A program made the position numbers and the translations under genes. A model generated the notes under the pieces. The model was not told the DNA's origin and did no database searches. It saw nothing but the letters and a program-made list of their open reading frames with translations. Of a stretch of 45,348 nt of DNA, positions 8,142 through 17,084 are shown piece by piece. This DNA comes from Deltaproteobacteria bacterium SM23_61 (lineage in GTDB: Bacteria > Desulfobacterota > SM23-61): positions 1 through 45,348 of the forward strand of contig LJUR01000019.1 of assembly GCA_001304105.1 (NCBI GenBank). The letters are read 5' to 3'. The first letter of the stretch is position 1, and every line of letters begins with the position of its first letter.

Positions 8142-8223
8142 GCATAGAGCAAAGAGCATAGCGCATAGCGCAAGAAAACTCTCGACTTCAAAACTCTATG
8201 CTCTCTGCGCTCTGCTCTATGCG
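8142..8223. repeat. Inverted pair of heptad-period arrays (gcataga / ctctatg)
   Basis: Left arm: gcataga, gcaaaga, gcatagc, gcatagc. Right arm: ctctatg, ctctctg, cgctctg, ctctatg, the complement type. The arms can fold on each other. The right arm contains the stop codon of the second LarA homologue (TAG, 8217-8219). Confidence 0.8.
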
Positions 8224-9461
8224 TCTTTCTTTTTCATGTACATCATCGTCCCGTCCTGGACCACCGCCACCTTGGCTGAACCGGGAAAGTCTTTTTCCAG
8301 GATGGCCAGGACTTCGGGCCAGGTCTTGACCATTATCGCGTCGTCCACGTTGCAGATGAGGTCCAGGCCTGTCCGGTCCGGGTAGGGGGCCAGGACGATC
8401 AGCTTCTTCATCAGCAGGTTGACGAAACCTTTGGGGCGGGGATTGAAGTGGCGCCCGCCATAGTCGCTCCCCCAGGCCCTCATCACATAATGGGGGGTCT
8501 GTCCCTCCGGGGCGTCGGAGATGAGAACGGCAACTCCTTCCTTGGGTTTGAGGAGGGTCAAGGCGAAGAGGAGGGCGATGGCCGACTCGTTGGCTTTGGC
8601 GTAGGCGTTGCAGACTGCCAGGTCATAGCCGGCGGAATGGGGAATCCCGTAATGCTCCTTCCCTTCCTCCGCGCCCGCCTGGTGGGTGGCTTTGAAGGGC
8701 CCGGCATAGAGGTTGGTGATCTCCCCCCGCCGGTTCACCAGGCAGTCGATCTTGAAATTCAGGCCCGCTGCATCCCCGGCGGCGTCGCACTCGGCGCGCA
8801 TGATGTTGTTCTCAAAATTGCCCAACCCGGTGCGCTTCGGGTCCCGGTGGAGCTGGTTGTGAAACTGGTTGATGCTCTCGATTCCGGCCAGCCCCGGGAG
8901 AATGAGCTTGGCACCTCCCCCGAACCCCACGTGGACGTGGGGAGTGATGCAGCCGATGGCGATCTTCAAGTCGCAGGACATGAACTCCCGGTTGAACCAG
9001 AGTTCCACCCCCGTGGGGGTCCTCCCCACCCGCACGGTGTTCTGGAAAGGATCGTGGTTGTACACCGGGTAATTCTCCACGATCTCCTCCCCCAATTTTT
9101 TACGGGCGTTGATCATGTCGTAGGCCCCGTGGGCTCCCAGGCCCCAGATGAACCGGATCTGGTCTTTCCTCATCCCGGCCCGGTGGAGGGTGGCAACCAC
9201 ATGGGGGGCGACCTCCTTGACCGGGGTCGGGCGGGTCATGTCGTCGAAAACGATGACCGCCTGCTTCTTGCCGCGGGCGAGATCTTCCAGGGTGGGTCCC
9301 TGAATCGGCTGATCGATTTTTCCCCGGATCTGCTGCGGGCCGATCGCCGGCTTTTCAAAACCGGGTGGGTTCAGGTTCTGAACCTCCCAACGGTCGAGCA
9401 AGGTCAGTTCCCATTCTTTATTCTCGTACCAGAGGCGGGAGGGAATCGGTATCCTATGCAT
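8217..9461 (-). CDS. LarA-type nickel-pincer racemase/epimerase homologue (copy 2)
   Basis: 414 residues from the ATG at 9461, chosen because GAGGAGG lies just upstream; the track's 9509 start would read through repeat DNA. The LarA-family catalytic set is present: Arg77 in DDMTRPT, His111 in GAHGAY, His175 and Lys185 in TPHVHVGFGGGAK, His201 in NQFH. The spacing H-x9-K-x15-H is identical to copy 1, so both copies look able to bind the nickel-pincer cofactor. It lies between lutC and the SAF/UxaA lyase pair on the same strand, so its likely job is to interconvert the stereoisomers of the hydroxy acid handled by those enzymes. The substrate is not known. Confidence 0.88.
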   Translation of the reverse strand: MHRIPIPSRLWYENKEWELTLLDRWEVQNLNPPGFEKPAIGPQQIRGKIDQPIQGPTLEDLARGKKQAVIVFDDMTRPTPVKEVAPHVVATLHRAGMRKDQIRFIWGLGAHGAYDMINARKKLGEEIVENYPVYNHDPFQNTVRVGRTPTGVELWFNREFMSCDLKIAIGCITPHVHVGFGGGAKLILPGLAGIESINQFHNQLHRDPKRTGLGNFENNIMRAECDAAGDAAGLNFKIDCLVNRRGEITNLYAGPFKATHQAGAEEGKEHYGIPHSAGYDLAVCNAYAKANESAIALLFALTLLKPKEGVAVLISDAPEGQTPHYVMRAWGSDYGGRHFNPRPKGFVNLLMKKLIVLAPYPDRTGLDLICNVDDAIMVKTWPEVLAILEKDFPGSAKVAVVQDGTMMYMKKKDA

Positions 9462-9484
9462 GGTCCTCCTCAATTGCACGAAGG

Positions 9485-9562
9485 GCATGGAGCGTGGAGC
9501 ATGGAGCACGGAGTAAAAGATCTCTGTAAAACTCCACGCTCTTCGCTCTTTGCTCTTTGCTT
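9485..9562. repeat. Inverted pair of heptad-period arrays (gcatgga / ctctttg)
   Basis: Left: gcatgga, gcgtgga, gcatgga, gcacgga. Right: ctccacg, ctcttcg, ctctttg, ctctttg. Hairpin-forming pair between lutC and the LarA homologue. Confidence 0.8.
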
Positions 9563-9564
9563 TT

Positions 9565-10236
9565 TTAGCCGACCAGTATGACGATGACCTTGCGGGGACC
9601 GTGCATCCCCTTGAAGAGAACCCCCTGGATATCGCCAGTCATGCTCGGCCCGGTGATGAAGACGAACTGGCTGGGATATTCCCCCTTTTTCCCGAAGACT
9701 TTTTCGATGGCCTGCTCGTAGACCGGGACGATCCGGTCCACGGGAACGACGGCGATGTGGAGAATCGGGGCCACGGATACCAGCCGGGCCTGGTCCTTGT
9801 TGATGATGAGCCCGATGGTAGCCGACTCCGCCACGGCGAAGTCGGCCCCGGTGATTCCCGCCTGGGCCTGGTCGAAGACCGCATCCCGGTAAGAATAACG
9901 GTCCGGGAAATCCCCGGGGGTCATAACCTGGATGCCGTTTTTTTGGCCCCAGGAGGCCAGGTCGAGACGGGAAATTACGTCGTCGGTGGAAGTCATGACC
10001 TTTTTCAAGCCCTCTTCCGCGGCAACCGCCGTAAGCCGATCCAAAGCTTCCTGGAAATCTTTGACCCGGTGGACCCCGACCCCCTCTTCCGCCAGTCGGG
10101 CGCTGAATTCGGCGATCAGCTGTTCCCGGTCCATGGAGAGCGTTTCATAGGGGGGCAGGGGAGGCCGGGTGGGAACTTCGGCCTTCGGCGCCGCCTTCAA
10201 TTTCGCCAGGATTTCATCCCGTACGCTTTGTTCCAT
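9565..10236 (-). CDS. lutC: LutC/YkgG-type LUD domain protein
   Basis: 223 residues with a LUD domain, the LutC component of the LutABC lactate utilisation complex. Visible family features are the N-terminal helical segment, MTSTDDVISRLDL, GITGADFAVAESATIG, and the C-terminal FITGPSMTGDIQGV block. LutABC oxidises L-lactate, or related 2-hydroxy acids, to the 2-oxo acid using iron-sulfur centres. GGGAGG precedes ATG 10236. It follows lutB by ~100 bp containing a heptad hairpin. Because LarA-like and UxaA-like genes sit in the same operon, the substrate may be a modified lactate rather than lactate itself. Confidence 0.88.
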   Translation of the reverse strand: MEQSVRDEILAKLKAAPKAEVPTRPPLPPYETLSMDREQLIAEFSARLAEEGVGVHRVKDFQEALDRLTAVAAEEGLKKVMTSTDDVISRLDLASWGQKNGIQVMTPGDFPDRYSYRDAVFDQAQAGITGADFAVAESATIGLIINKDQARLVSVAPILHIAVVPVDRIVPVYEQAIEKVFGKKGEYPSQFVFITGPSMTGDIQGVLFKGMHGPRKVIVILVG

Positions 10237-10261
10237 CCTAACCTCCCAAAGGAATAACAGA

Positions 10262-10326
10262 GGGCTGGGTGCAGGGTGCTGGGGGCAGAAGAATCCTGCA
10301 CCCTGCTCCCTGCCCCCTCCACCCTG
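10262..10326. repeat. Inverted pair of heptad-period arrays (gggtgca / cctgcac)
   Basis: Left: gggtgca, gggtgct, gggggca. Right: cctgcac, cctgctc, cctgccc, cctccac. The facing arms could form a stable hairpin between lutB and lutC. Confidence 0.8.
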
Positions 10327-10337
10327 TGATTTTCACC

Positions 10338-11774
10338 TTACCCCTTTTTTTTCAGTTTATTTTTCCACCGGTCATGAAAGGTATCCCCGGCCATGGCCGG
10401 GATGTCCCGGCTGCGGAACCACCCTCCGAAGGGGCCCGTGGCTTTGCGGACGACCCCGTCCCGTGCATTCTTATTCATGATAGGCCGGGCCATGCGCACG
10501 CCCACATTCCAGGCCCAGGGGGTGCTGGAGGCCCAGCTCCACATCTTGAAGAACTGCCTTTCCATCCAGGGACGACCGACGCTCTTGAAACCGGGGTCGC
10601 CCAGAACATCCTTGGACCGGTAATACAGGAACAGGCTCGGGTGATCGATTCCCACGGGGCAGAGGCTCTTGCAGGCTCCGCACAGGGTGGAGGCCCGGTA
10701 GAGGTCCTGGGTTTTGTCCAGTCCCAGGAGCATGGGGTTCAAGACCTGTCCCATGGGGCCGGAGTAGGCCCACCCGTAGGCATAGCCGCCGATCTGCCGC
10801 CAGACGGGACAGGCCACCAGGCAGGCCCCGCAGCGGATGCATCGGAGCGCCTCCCGGGCCTTGCGGTCCTGGTAAATTTTGGACCTTCCGTTGTCCACGA
10901 TCACCAGGTAAAGCTCTTCCGGACCATCGATCTCCTCCCTCTTCTTGGGCCCGCTATCCATGGATATGTAGACCGAGAGTCGCTGTCCGGTGCAGCTGCG
11001 GCACAGGAGCCGCAGCATGTGGAGGGCATCCTTCATGGTGGGAATTACTTTTTCCAGGCTCATCACCGATACCTGGACCGGGGGGGACGATTTGGTGAAG
11101 CGGATGTTCCCCTCATTCTCCACGTTGATGATCGTCCCGGTTTCGGCCACCGCCATGTTCACCCCGGTAATCCCCATCTGGACGTGGTGGAACTTGTCCC
11201 GCAGGAAGAGACGGGCGGCGTAGCCCAGCTGGACGGGGTCCAGGGTCGGCTCCTTCAGCCCGGTTTTTTCCATGAAGAGATCCCGGACCTCTTCCACCGG
11301 GACGTTGATGGCCGGGCCCACGATGTGAAAGGGGGGGCGGTGGAGCTGCTGGGCAATGAACTCCCCGAGGTCGGTTTCCCAGACCTCGATTCCGTTTTTT
11401 TCCAGGAGTTCGTTGAGGGCGGTCTCTTCGGTGACCATGGATTTCCCTTTGGTCACGTACTGGACTCCCTTTTCCTTGGCCAGTTTTTTTATGAACTCGT
11501 TGGCCTCTTTGGCGTCCCGCGTCCAGACGACTTTCATCCCGTTGGCCAGGGCTTTTTTCTCGAACTCCTCCAGGAGCTCCGGCAGCCGGGCCAGAGCTTC
11601 AGCCCGGATCGCCGCACCATAGGCCATGGCCGCGGGAGAATCGGGAAGGCTGGCCATCCCGGCCTCCCGCTTGGCATTCATCACCGGGGGGATCAATTTG
11701 AGGAAGAGGCGGGAGCGTTCGTTTTTCAACTCCTTCTTGGCCAATTCGGTGAATTGATCGGTCTTAATTTCCAT
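10338..11774 (-). CDS. lutB: LutB-type LUD domain iron-sulfur protein
   Basis: 478 residues, the normal size of LutB. The N-terminal two thirds is a LUD domain (MVTEETALNELLEKNGIEVWETDLGEF region, then ITGVNMAVAETGTI). Two 4Fe-4S motifs follow: CIRCGACLVACPVW and CGACKSLCPVG, as in LutB and other electron-transfer subunits. The C-terminus runs on as in the family (QFFKMWSWAS). Its start codon overlaps the end of lutA by 11 bp. Role: the electron-transfer and core subunit of the hydroxy-acid oxidising LutABC complex, in the cytoplasm or on the inner face of the membrane. Confidence 0.92.
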   Translation of the reverse strand: MEIKTDQFTELAKKELKNERSRLFLKLIPPVMNAKREAGMASLPDSPAAMAYGAAIRAEALARLPELLEEFEKKALANGMKVVWTRDAKEANEFIKKLAKEKGVQYVTKGKSMVTEETALNELLEKNGIEVWETDLGEFIAQQLHRPPFHIVGPAINVPVEEVRDLFMEKTGLKEPTLDPVQLGYAARLFLRDKFHHVQMGITGVNMAVAETGTIINVENEGNIRFTKSSPPVQVSVMSLEKVIPTMKDALHMLRLLCRSCTGQRLSVYISMDSGPKKREEIDGPEELYLVIVDNGRSKIYQDRKAREALRCIRCGACLVACPVWRQIGGYAYGWAYSGPMGQVLNPMLLGLDKTQDLYRASTLCGACKSLCPVGIDHPSLFLYYRSKDVLGDPGFKSVGRPWMERQFFKMWSWASSTPWAWNVGVRMARPIMNKNARDGVVRKATGPFGGWFRSRDIPAMAGDTFHDRWKNKLKKKG

Positions 11775-12510
11775 AATGGGCCTCCCTGCCGTCGGTGGCC
11801 AGGAAGCTGGCCAGGTGCATGACCTTCTTCCCGGGGTGATTCCGGTTCAGGTAACCGCCGATGTTGAGGAAACAGCCGGGCTCGTTGAGGACCAGGAGGT
11901 TGGCACCGCTGGCCAGGAAGCTTTCCACCTTGTCCCTGACCATGGATTCGGATATGTCCGGGAAGTCGTTGGCAAACTCCCCCCCGAAGCCGCAGCAGTT
12001 GTCGGCGTTTTCCAGGAGCACCAGCTGGGCCCCTTTCACCGCTCGGATCAGCTTTTTGGGCTGCTCGGAAATTCCCAGGCCCCGGAGGATATGGCAGGAT
12101 TCGTGGTAGGTCACCTTTCCCTGGAAGGAAGCCCCCACGTCCTCCACTTTCAGAACATCCACCAGGTACTGGGAGAACTCGTACAACCTGGGACCGAGCG
12201 CCTCGGCCCTCCGCAGCCAGTCGGGCTCGTCCTCCAGGATTTCAGGGTACCGGTCTTTCACCATGCAGACGCAGGAGCCCGCGGGACTCACGATCACTTC
12301 GTCCTTTTCGAAGACCGAGATAAAGTGCTTGGCCACCTTTTTTGCTTCTTCCCGGTAGCCGGCATTCATCGCCGGCTGGCCGCAGCAGGTCTGCTCTTCA
12401 TGGTAGATCGGGTTGACCCCCACGCGGCGGAGGATATTCACGACCGCCTCGCCGATCCGGGGGGCGAAGAGGTCAACCGTGCAGGGAATAAATAATGATA
12501 CGTCTTTCAT
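11764..12510 (-). CDS. lutA: LutA-type (Fe-S)-binding CCG-domain protein
   Basis: 248 residues from the ATG at 12510, which has AAGGAG at good spacing; the track's 12531 start lacks one. Two CCG domains are visible: SLFIPCTVDLF with QTCCGQPAMNAGY, and TYHESCHILRG with DNCCGFGGEFA. These are the cysteine-rich motifs shared by LutA, GlpC and heterodisulfide reductase HdrB that bind an iron-sulfur cluster. It is first of the lutABC set and overlaps lutB by 11 bp, indicating coupled expression. Confidence 0.92.
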   Translation of the reverse strand: MKDVSLFIPCTVDLFAPRIGEAVVNILRRVGVNPIYHEEQTCCGQPAMNAGYREEAKKVAKHFISVFEKDEVIVSPAGSCVCMVKDRYPEILEDEPDWLRRAEALGPRLYEFSQYLVDVLKVEDVGASFQGKVTYHESCHILRGLGISEQPKKLIRAVKGAQLVLLENADNCCGFGGEFANDFPDISESMVRDKVESFLASGANLLVLNEPGCFLNIGGYLNRNHPGKKVMHLASFLATDGREAHYGN

Positions 12511-12652
12511 GGAAAACTCCTTTTTGGCCAATCCGCTGGATTTTTACCGTCCTATTTCTACCAGAGAAGAAAGAAAGCGGTCAAGGGGAAAGCGGATTGG
12601 GCGGATCGGGGTAAAGGGTGTAGGAAGGAAGGGGCTAGAAGAGGAATAGAGA

Positions 12653-13819
12653 TCAGGATGCATTCCGAATTTCTTCGGGCGGGTAGGGGATGGGCAGGAA
12701 GACCAGGAAAGCGAGAATGGGAAGGATAAAGGTGATCTGCAGGGCCGTGGGAATTCCCCAGTGGTCGGCCACCCAGCCCAGGAGGGTGGTGGAGATCCCT
12801 CCGATCCCCATGGCCAGTCCGAGGATCAATCCGGAAGCCATCCCCACGTTGCGGGGCATGAGGCTCTGGCCGATGGCCATGGTCACCGAGTTGGACATGA
12901 TGATGAACATCCCGGCGGTAGCGAAGAAGACCAGGGAAAGGATCCCCTGGGTAAAATAGAAGAGGAAGAGGAGGATCGAAGAAACGGCGAAACTGAGGAG
13001 CGTCGTTTTCTTATACCCGAAGCGGTCGGCCAGAGGACCCCCGATCACGATCCCCGCGGTCCCGGCAAGCAGAAAGATGGAAAGATATTTTCCCACCATC
13101 ATGGGATCGCCCTGCTGGATCTTAATGAAATAGAAAGGGACAAAAGTCAGGAGTCCCAGCCGGGTGGCGGCTCTCAGGACGACTGCTGAGATGAGAAGGG
13201 CCATGGGAACCGCTGCATTGCGGAGAGACCCGGAGAGTTTTTTGCCGCGGGACTGGCCGGGGAGAGGAACCTGTCGGACCCTCCACTGGGTCGTGGAGAG
13301 AAAAACGGCCAGCATGACGATCCCCGGGATGAGGAAAAGCATAGAACCTTTGAGGCCCCAAAGGGTGAAGAAGGTGGTGATCAGTATGGGCCCGACTGCA
13401 AACCCCAGGTTGCCCCCGAAATGAAAGAAGGAGATGACCGTGGCTTTTTTCGGCCCGCTGAGGAGGTTTACGGTTTTAAAACCCTCGGGATGATAGCTAG
13501 CCTGGCCGATCCCGCTCAGGGAGGCGAAGAAGAGAATCCAGGCGTAAGATGGGGCGATCCCCAAAAGGGCCAGTCCCAGGGAGGCCCAAAAGGGCCCCAC
13601 GGGAAGAAGCCAGCGGATGGACCAGCGGTCCGAGAAGTACCCGAAGGCGGGCTGGATGACCGAGGAGGTCAGATTGAAGACCAGGATGATGGTGGCGGCC
13701 ATGGTGTAGGAAAGGCCGAGGGGTTCTTTGATGAAGGGCAGGAAGGCGGGAAGAGCGCCGGTGTTGATGTCGGTGACGAAATGCCCGGCAATCAGAAGGG
13801 CCAGGATTTTCCAGTTCAT
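12653..13819 (-). CDS. MFS transporter, fosmidomycin-resistance (Fsr)-like subfamily
   Basis: 388 residues with about 12 predicted membrane segments. The N-terminal HFVTDINTGALPAFLPF and FGYFSDRWSIRWLLP loop, then GIGQASYHPEG, resemble the Fsr-like branch of the major facilitator superfamily. The location just upstream of lutABC on the same strand suggests it imports the hydroxy acid, or exports a product, rather than conferring drug resistance. A possible TTGACT...TAGTAT promoter overlaps the start region (13826-13856) and would leave almost no leader, so either the message is nearly leaderless or the promoter is spurious. Confidence 0.88.
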   Translation of the reverse strand: MNWKILALLIAGHFVTDINTGALPAFLPFIKEPLGLSYTMAATIILVFNLTSSVIQPAFGYFSDRWSIRWLLPVGPFWASLGLALLGIAPSYAWILFFASLSGIGQASYHPEGFKTVNLLSGPKKATVISFFHFGGNLGFAVGPILITTFFTLWGLKGSMLFLIPGIVMLAVFLSTTQWRVRQVPLPGQSRGKKLSGSLRNAAVPMALLISAVVLRAATRLGLLTFVPFYFIKIQQGDPMMVGKYLSIFLLAGTAGIVIGGPLADRFGYKKTTLLSFAVSSILLFLFYFTQGILSLVFFATAGMFIIMSNSVTMAIGQSLMPRNVGMASGLILGLAMGIGGISTTLLGWVADHWGIPTALQITFILPILAFLVFLPIPYPPEEIRNAS

Positions 13820-14060
13820 AGAAACATACTAACCCGCTCCATCTTCCAAAAGTCAAGTGAATTTGTTTTCCCCGCAGGGGAAGAACGTTCAGGCATTTTT
13901 ATTCCCCTGCAGACAGAAGAATGAATCCATTTCGCATGGGCCATTCGGAATTTTGCATTTAGAAAGATTCTTCTTTAACAAGGTCCTGGGAATGTGTAAA
14001 ATGAACCCGGATTTTATCCCCGGATTCGAGGGGAAGAGAATTTAAAGGAGGAGTGCTTCA

Positions 14061-15725
14061 GTGGGAATCATGGTTGACGCGGATGTGGTGCTGTTCAACG
14101 GAGAAGTGATCACCGTGGATGAAAAAAAACCCCGGGCCCAGGGGGTCGCCGTCAGGGACGGCCGGATCCTGTGGGTGGGGACGAACGAAGGGGTCCGACA
14201 GGCGATCGGAAAGGGTACGCAGGTCCGGGATTTGAAGGGGATGAGCGTGGTTCCAGGATTCATCGAATCCCACAATCATACCCTGATGTTCGGCCTGGGG
14301 TTGAGTTCCATCGATCTGACCAAAGTTTCCTCGATCGAAGAAATCATTGCCCTCGTGCGGGAGAGAGCTGCCAAACAGAAAGAGGGAACCTGGATCACCG
14401 GGGTGGGCTACAACCAGAATGAGTTGAAGGAAAAAAGGCATCCCACCCGGGAGGATTTAGACAAAGCCGCCCCGAAACACCTGGTCAGCCTCCGCCATAC
14501 CTCGGCCCACGGTTGTGTGGTGAACAGTTTGGCCCTGGCGAAAGCCGGGATTACGAAAGAGACCCGGGATCCGGAAGGGGGGAAGATCGGCAAAGATGGG
14601 GCCACCGGTGAGCTGACCGGCTTGCTCTTCGAAACTCCGGCAATGAAAATGATTGACGACATAACGCCCAAACCCACCCTGGAAGAGCTGATCCCCGCCT
14701 TGGGGAACGCCGGCCGGAGGTTTCTCTCCGAAGGAATTACCAGCGCCATGGACGCCAGCGTGGGGGGGAACGACATTCCCTTGCAGATCGCCGCTTACCA
14801 GGAGGCGGTGGAGCGGGGAATTCTCAAGGTCCGCCACAACCTGGCCATCTGGAGCGAGGCGGTCTTCGATTACTGCCGCTTTGAAGAATCTTTGAAAGAA
14901 GCCCGGGGAAGGCTTCTCGGCCTGGGGATCCGGAGCGGGCTGGGGGATGAAAAACTGCGCATCGGCCCCTTTAAAATCATCGTCGACGGGGCTTTCAGCA
15001 CGGTCACCGCGGTCACCTATGAACCCTACGGAGCCGAGGCCAGCGATCGCGGGTGCGGGGTTCTGGTGGTGGAACCGGAAAAGCTGGCCAGGCTGGCTTC
15101 CTTGGTCCATGGGCTGGGCTGGCAGCTTTCCATCCACGGGATCGGGGACCGGGCCATCGATGTCTGCCTGGACGCCTTTGAGGCCGCTCAGAAATCCCAG
15201 CCCAGGAAGGACGCCCGGTACCGCCTGGAACATTGCACCATGGTCCTGCCGCGGATGTTCGACCGGATGAAGAGACTGGGCGTAATCCCCGTGCTCCAGC
15301 CCGGGTTTATCTGGGAGCTGGGAGACAATTGGTTCCGTCAACTGGGGAAAGAAACCTGCGCGCGGCTCAAACCCTTCCGGACGCTTCTGGCCAACCAGAT
15401 TCTCATGGCCTTCAGCTCCGACCGCCCGGTGGTCAGCGGCGCCCCCCTGTTGGGGATTCACTCGGCGGTGAACCAGAAGACCCGCAGCGGGCAGGACTAC
15501 GCCCCCGCGGAAAGAATCACTCCCGAAGAGGCCCTGCGCTGTTACACCATCAACGGCGCCTACGCGACCTTTGAAGAGAAGATCAAAGGCTCCATTGAAG
15601 TGGGCAAACTGGCCGACCTGGTCATCCTGGCCGAAGACCTGACCCGGGTAAAACCGGAGAGCATCAAGGATATACCGGTCGTGGCCACGATGGTAGGGGG
15701 GGAATTTTGCTGGGAGAAGAAATGA
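14061..15725 (+). CDS. Amidohydrolase family 3 protein (YtcJ-like)
   Basis: 554 residues, typical of YtcJ-like metal-dependent hydrolases. GTG 14061 is preferred because AAAGGAGG lies 8 bp upstream; an in-frame ATG is three codons later. Signatures are VVPGFIESHNHT (metal ligands), DGAFSTVTAVTYEPYG, SIHGIGDRAIDVCLDAFE and the C-terminal SSDRPV block with the catalytic Asp, then ELADLVIL-like KLADLVIL. The family hydrolyses C-N bonds of amides, N-acyl amino acids or cyclic ureides; the actual substrate is unknown. It is divergent from the MFS gene and first of a plus-strand series leading to the SDR and carboxyltransferase genes, though a 580-bp gap follows. Confidence 0.9.
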   Translation: MGIMVDADVVLFNGEVITVDEKKPRAQGVAVRDGRILWVGTNEGVRQAIGKGTQVRDLKGMSVVPGFIESHNHTLMFGLGLSSIDLTKVSSIEEIIALVRERAAKQKEGTWITGVGYNQNELKEKRHPTREDLDKAAPKHLVSLRHTSAHGCVVNSLALAKAGITKETRDPEGGKIGKDGATGELTGLLFETPAMKMIDDITPKPTLEELIPALGNAGRRFLSEGITSAMDASVGGNDIPLQIAAYQEAVERGILKVRHNLAIWSEAVFDYCRFEESLKEARGRLLGLGIRSGLGDEKLRIGPFKIIVDGAFSTVTAVTYEPYGAEASDRGCGVLVVEPEKLARLASLVHGLGWQLSIHGIGDRAIDVCLDAFEAAQKSQPRKDARYRLEHCTMVLPRMFDRMKRLGVIPVLQPGFIWELGDNWFRQLGKETCARLKPFRTLLANQILMAFSSDRPVVSGAPLLGIHSAVNQKTRSGQDYAPAERITPEEALRCYTINGAYATFEEKIKGSIEVGKLADLVILAEDLTRVKPESIKDIPVVATMVGGEFCWEKK

Positions 15726-15728
15726 TTC

Positions 15729-16310
15729 CTCTATCCGAACTGCATGTGAATGGCGTAAGCCTGGTGATTGAAAAACCTTTCGCCACGGAGGGCACAGAGA
15801 TCACAGCGCGGCTGCGCAGCAATAAAAAGTGGTTCATCTCCAAATTCGTTGAAAGCCAAAGAGCTGGTTTTTTCAGAATGTCCTGTGATTTCATGGGCCC
15901 GGAAGAAAAGTCATCTTGCTTGCAATCATGAGGCGCCTATCTCTCCCCACCGGTGGCGGGGGAGTCGGTAATTTCTTCGAGGCTCACTTATGGTGCCCCC
16001 GCTGCGCTTTGCGGATGACCGACAGGGGATTCATGGGAAGCGGATATCCCGCCGATGCTTGCTGCGCAATCTGCCTTTCCTTCCGGGCCCTTGACAGGCT
16101 TTCGTGAAAAATTCGATCAACGAATTTGGAGATGATCCTAAAAAGTTTTATATTGGCTAAAGACGGACCCGGATAAACACAGATTTTATTGGCAAAAAAT
16201 CAAAGACCAAAGACCGATTCGGGTATAGCTTTCGAGTTTCGTGTTCTTATTATCCGTCTCTGTGTTCTCTGCGCCTCTTTGGTGAGAATCTTTATTAAAT
16301 AGGAGGTTAT
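15729..16310. other. Gene-free gap between amidohydrolase and SDR
   Basis: 582 bp with no convincing ORF. It holds a cagag-rich degenerate repeat near 15783-15808, a hairpin ctccccaccggtggcggggg near 15943-15962, a ctctgtg/ctctgcg repeat near 16256-16282 and a candidate promoter at 16126-16154. The 74-aa ORF 15707..15931 overlaps the amidohydrolase end and reads through repeat sequence. Confidence 0.5.
16126..16154 (+). promoter_or_regulatory. Candidate sigma-70 promoter for the SDR gene
   Basis: TTGGAG, 17 bp, TATATT. Good -10, weak -35, about 155 bp upstream of the SDR start. Confidence 0.35.
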
Positions 16311-17081
16311 ATGGGTCAAGGAAGATTAGAGGGGCGGGTGGCGATGATCACCGGGGGGGCCAGGGGGATCGGCAAGGCCGCCGCGGTCAGGATGGTCAAG
16401 GAAGGGGCTTGCGTGGTTCTGCTGGATATCCTTCCCAAGGAGGTGGCCCGGGTGGCCAAAGAGTTGAAGGCCATCGGGGGGCAAATCCTGGGGATCCAGG
16501 CGGATGTGAGGAAAAAAAAGGAAGTGGAGAAGGCCGTTGAAAAGGCCCTTTCCAAATGGAGGCGGGTGGACATCCTGGTCAACAACGCGGGAATCGTCAG
16601 GCCAGCCCTGCTGGAAAATGTCAGGGATGAAGACTGGGACGAAACGGTCGGCGTGAACCTGAAGGGGACTTTTTTCTGCACCCGCGCCGTGCTTCCGTCC
16701 ATGAAAAAGCACCGCTACGGAAAGATCATCAACCTTAGCTCCCGGGCCAGCCTGGGCAAGGAGCTCCGGACCGTGTACGGGGCCACCAAGGCGGCGCTGA
16801 TCGGACTTACCCGGACCTGGGCCCTGGAACTGGCCCAGTACAACATCAACGTGAACGCCATCGGGCCGGGCCCCATCGCCACCGAGCTTTTCACCGCGGC
16901 GAATCCCCCGGACAGCCCCCGGACCAAGGCGATCATAAACGGAATTCCCCTGAAGAGAATGGGGCAGCCGGAGGATGTGGCCAACCTGATCCTCTTCCTG
17001 GCCTCGGATGAGTCCTCCTTCATCACCGGCCAGGTCATCTTCCTGTGCGGAGGGCTGACCGTGGGGTTGGCACATTATTAA
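16311..17081 (+). CDS. SDR family NAD(P)-dependent oxidoreductase (FabG-like)
   Basis: 256 residues, classical short-chain dehydrogenase/reductase. Motifs in order: TGGARGIG (nucleotide-binding loop), ADV acidic turn, NNAG, catalytic Ser in NLSSRAS, YGATK (catalytic Tyr and Lys), and the C-terminal GQVIFLCGG strand. The family interconverts alcohols and ketones, often 3-hydroxyacyl and 3-ketoacyl thioesters. AGGAGG precedes ATG 16311. It lies upstream of a GcdA-like carboxyltransferase and a BKACE enzyme, so a role in producing a beta-keto acid or acyl-CoA is plausible but not shown. Confidence 0.92.
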   Translation: MGQGRLEGRVAMITGGARGIGKAAAVRMVKEGACVVLLDILPKEVARVAKELKAIGGQILGIQADVRKKKEVEKAVEKALSKWRRVDILVNNAGIVRPALLENVRDEDWDETVGVNLKGTFFCTRAVLPSMKKHRYGKIINLSSRASLGKELRTVYGATKAALIGLTRTWALELAQYNINVNAIGPGPIATELFTAANPPDSPRTKAIINGIPLKRMGQPEDVANLILFLASDESSFITGQVIFLCGGLTVGLAHY

Positions 17082-17084
17082 ATC

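Noticed and set aside
10269-11822. 517-aa plus-strand ORF
   Set aside because: Antisense shadow of lutB; begins in a heptad array and shows no domain.
12653-13819. Fosmidomycin resistance gene
   Set aside because: Resemblance is at subfamily level only; the lutABC context makes substrate transport more likely than drug efflux.
15707-15931. 74-aa ORF after the amidohydrolase
   Set aside because: Starts inside the amidohydrolase gene and reads through a cagag-type repeat.
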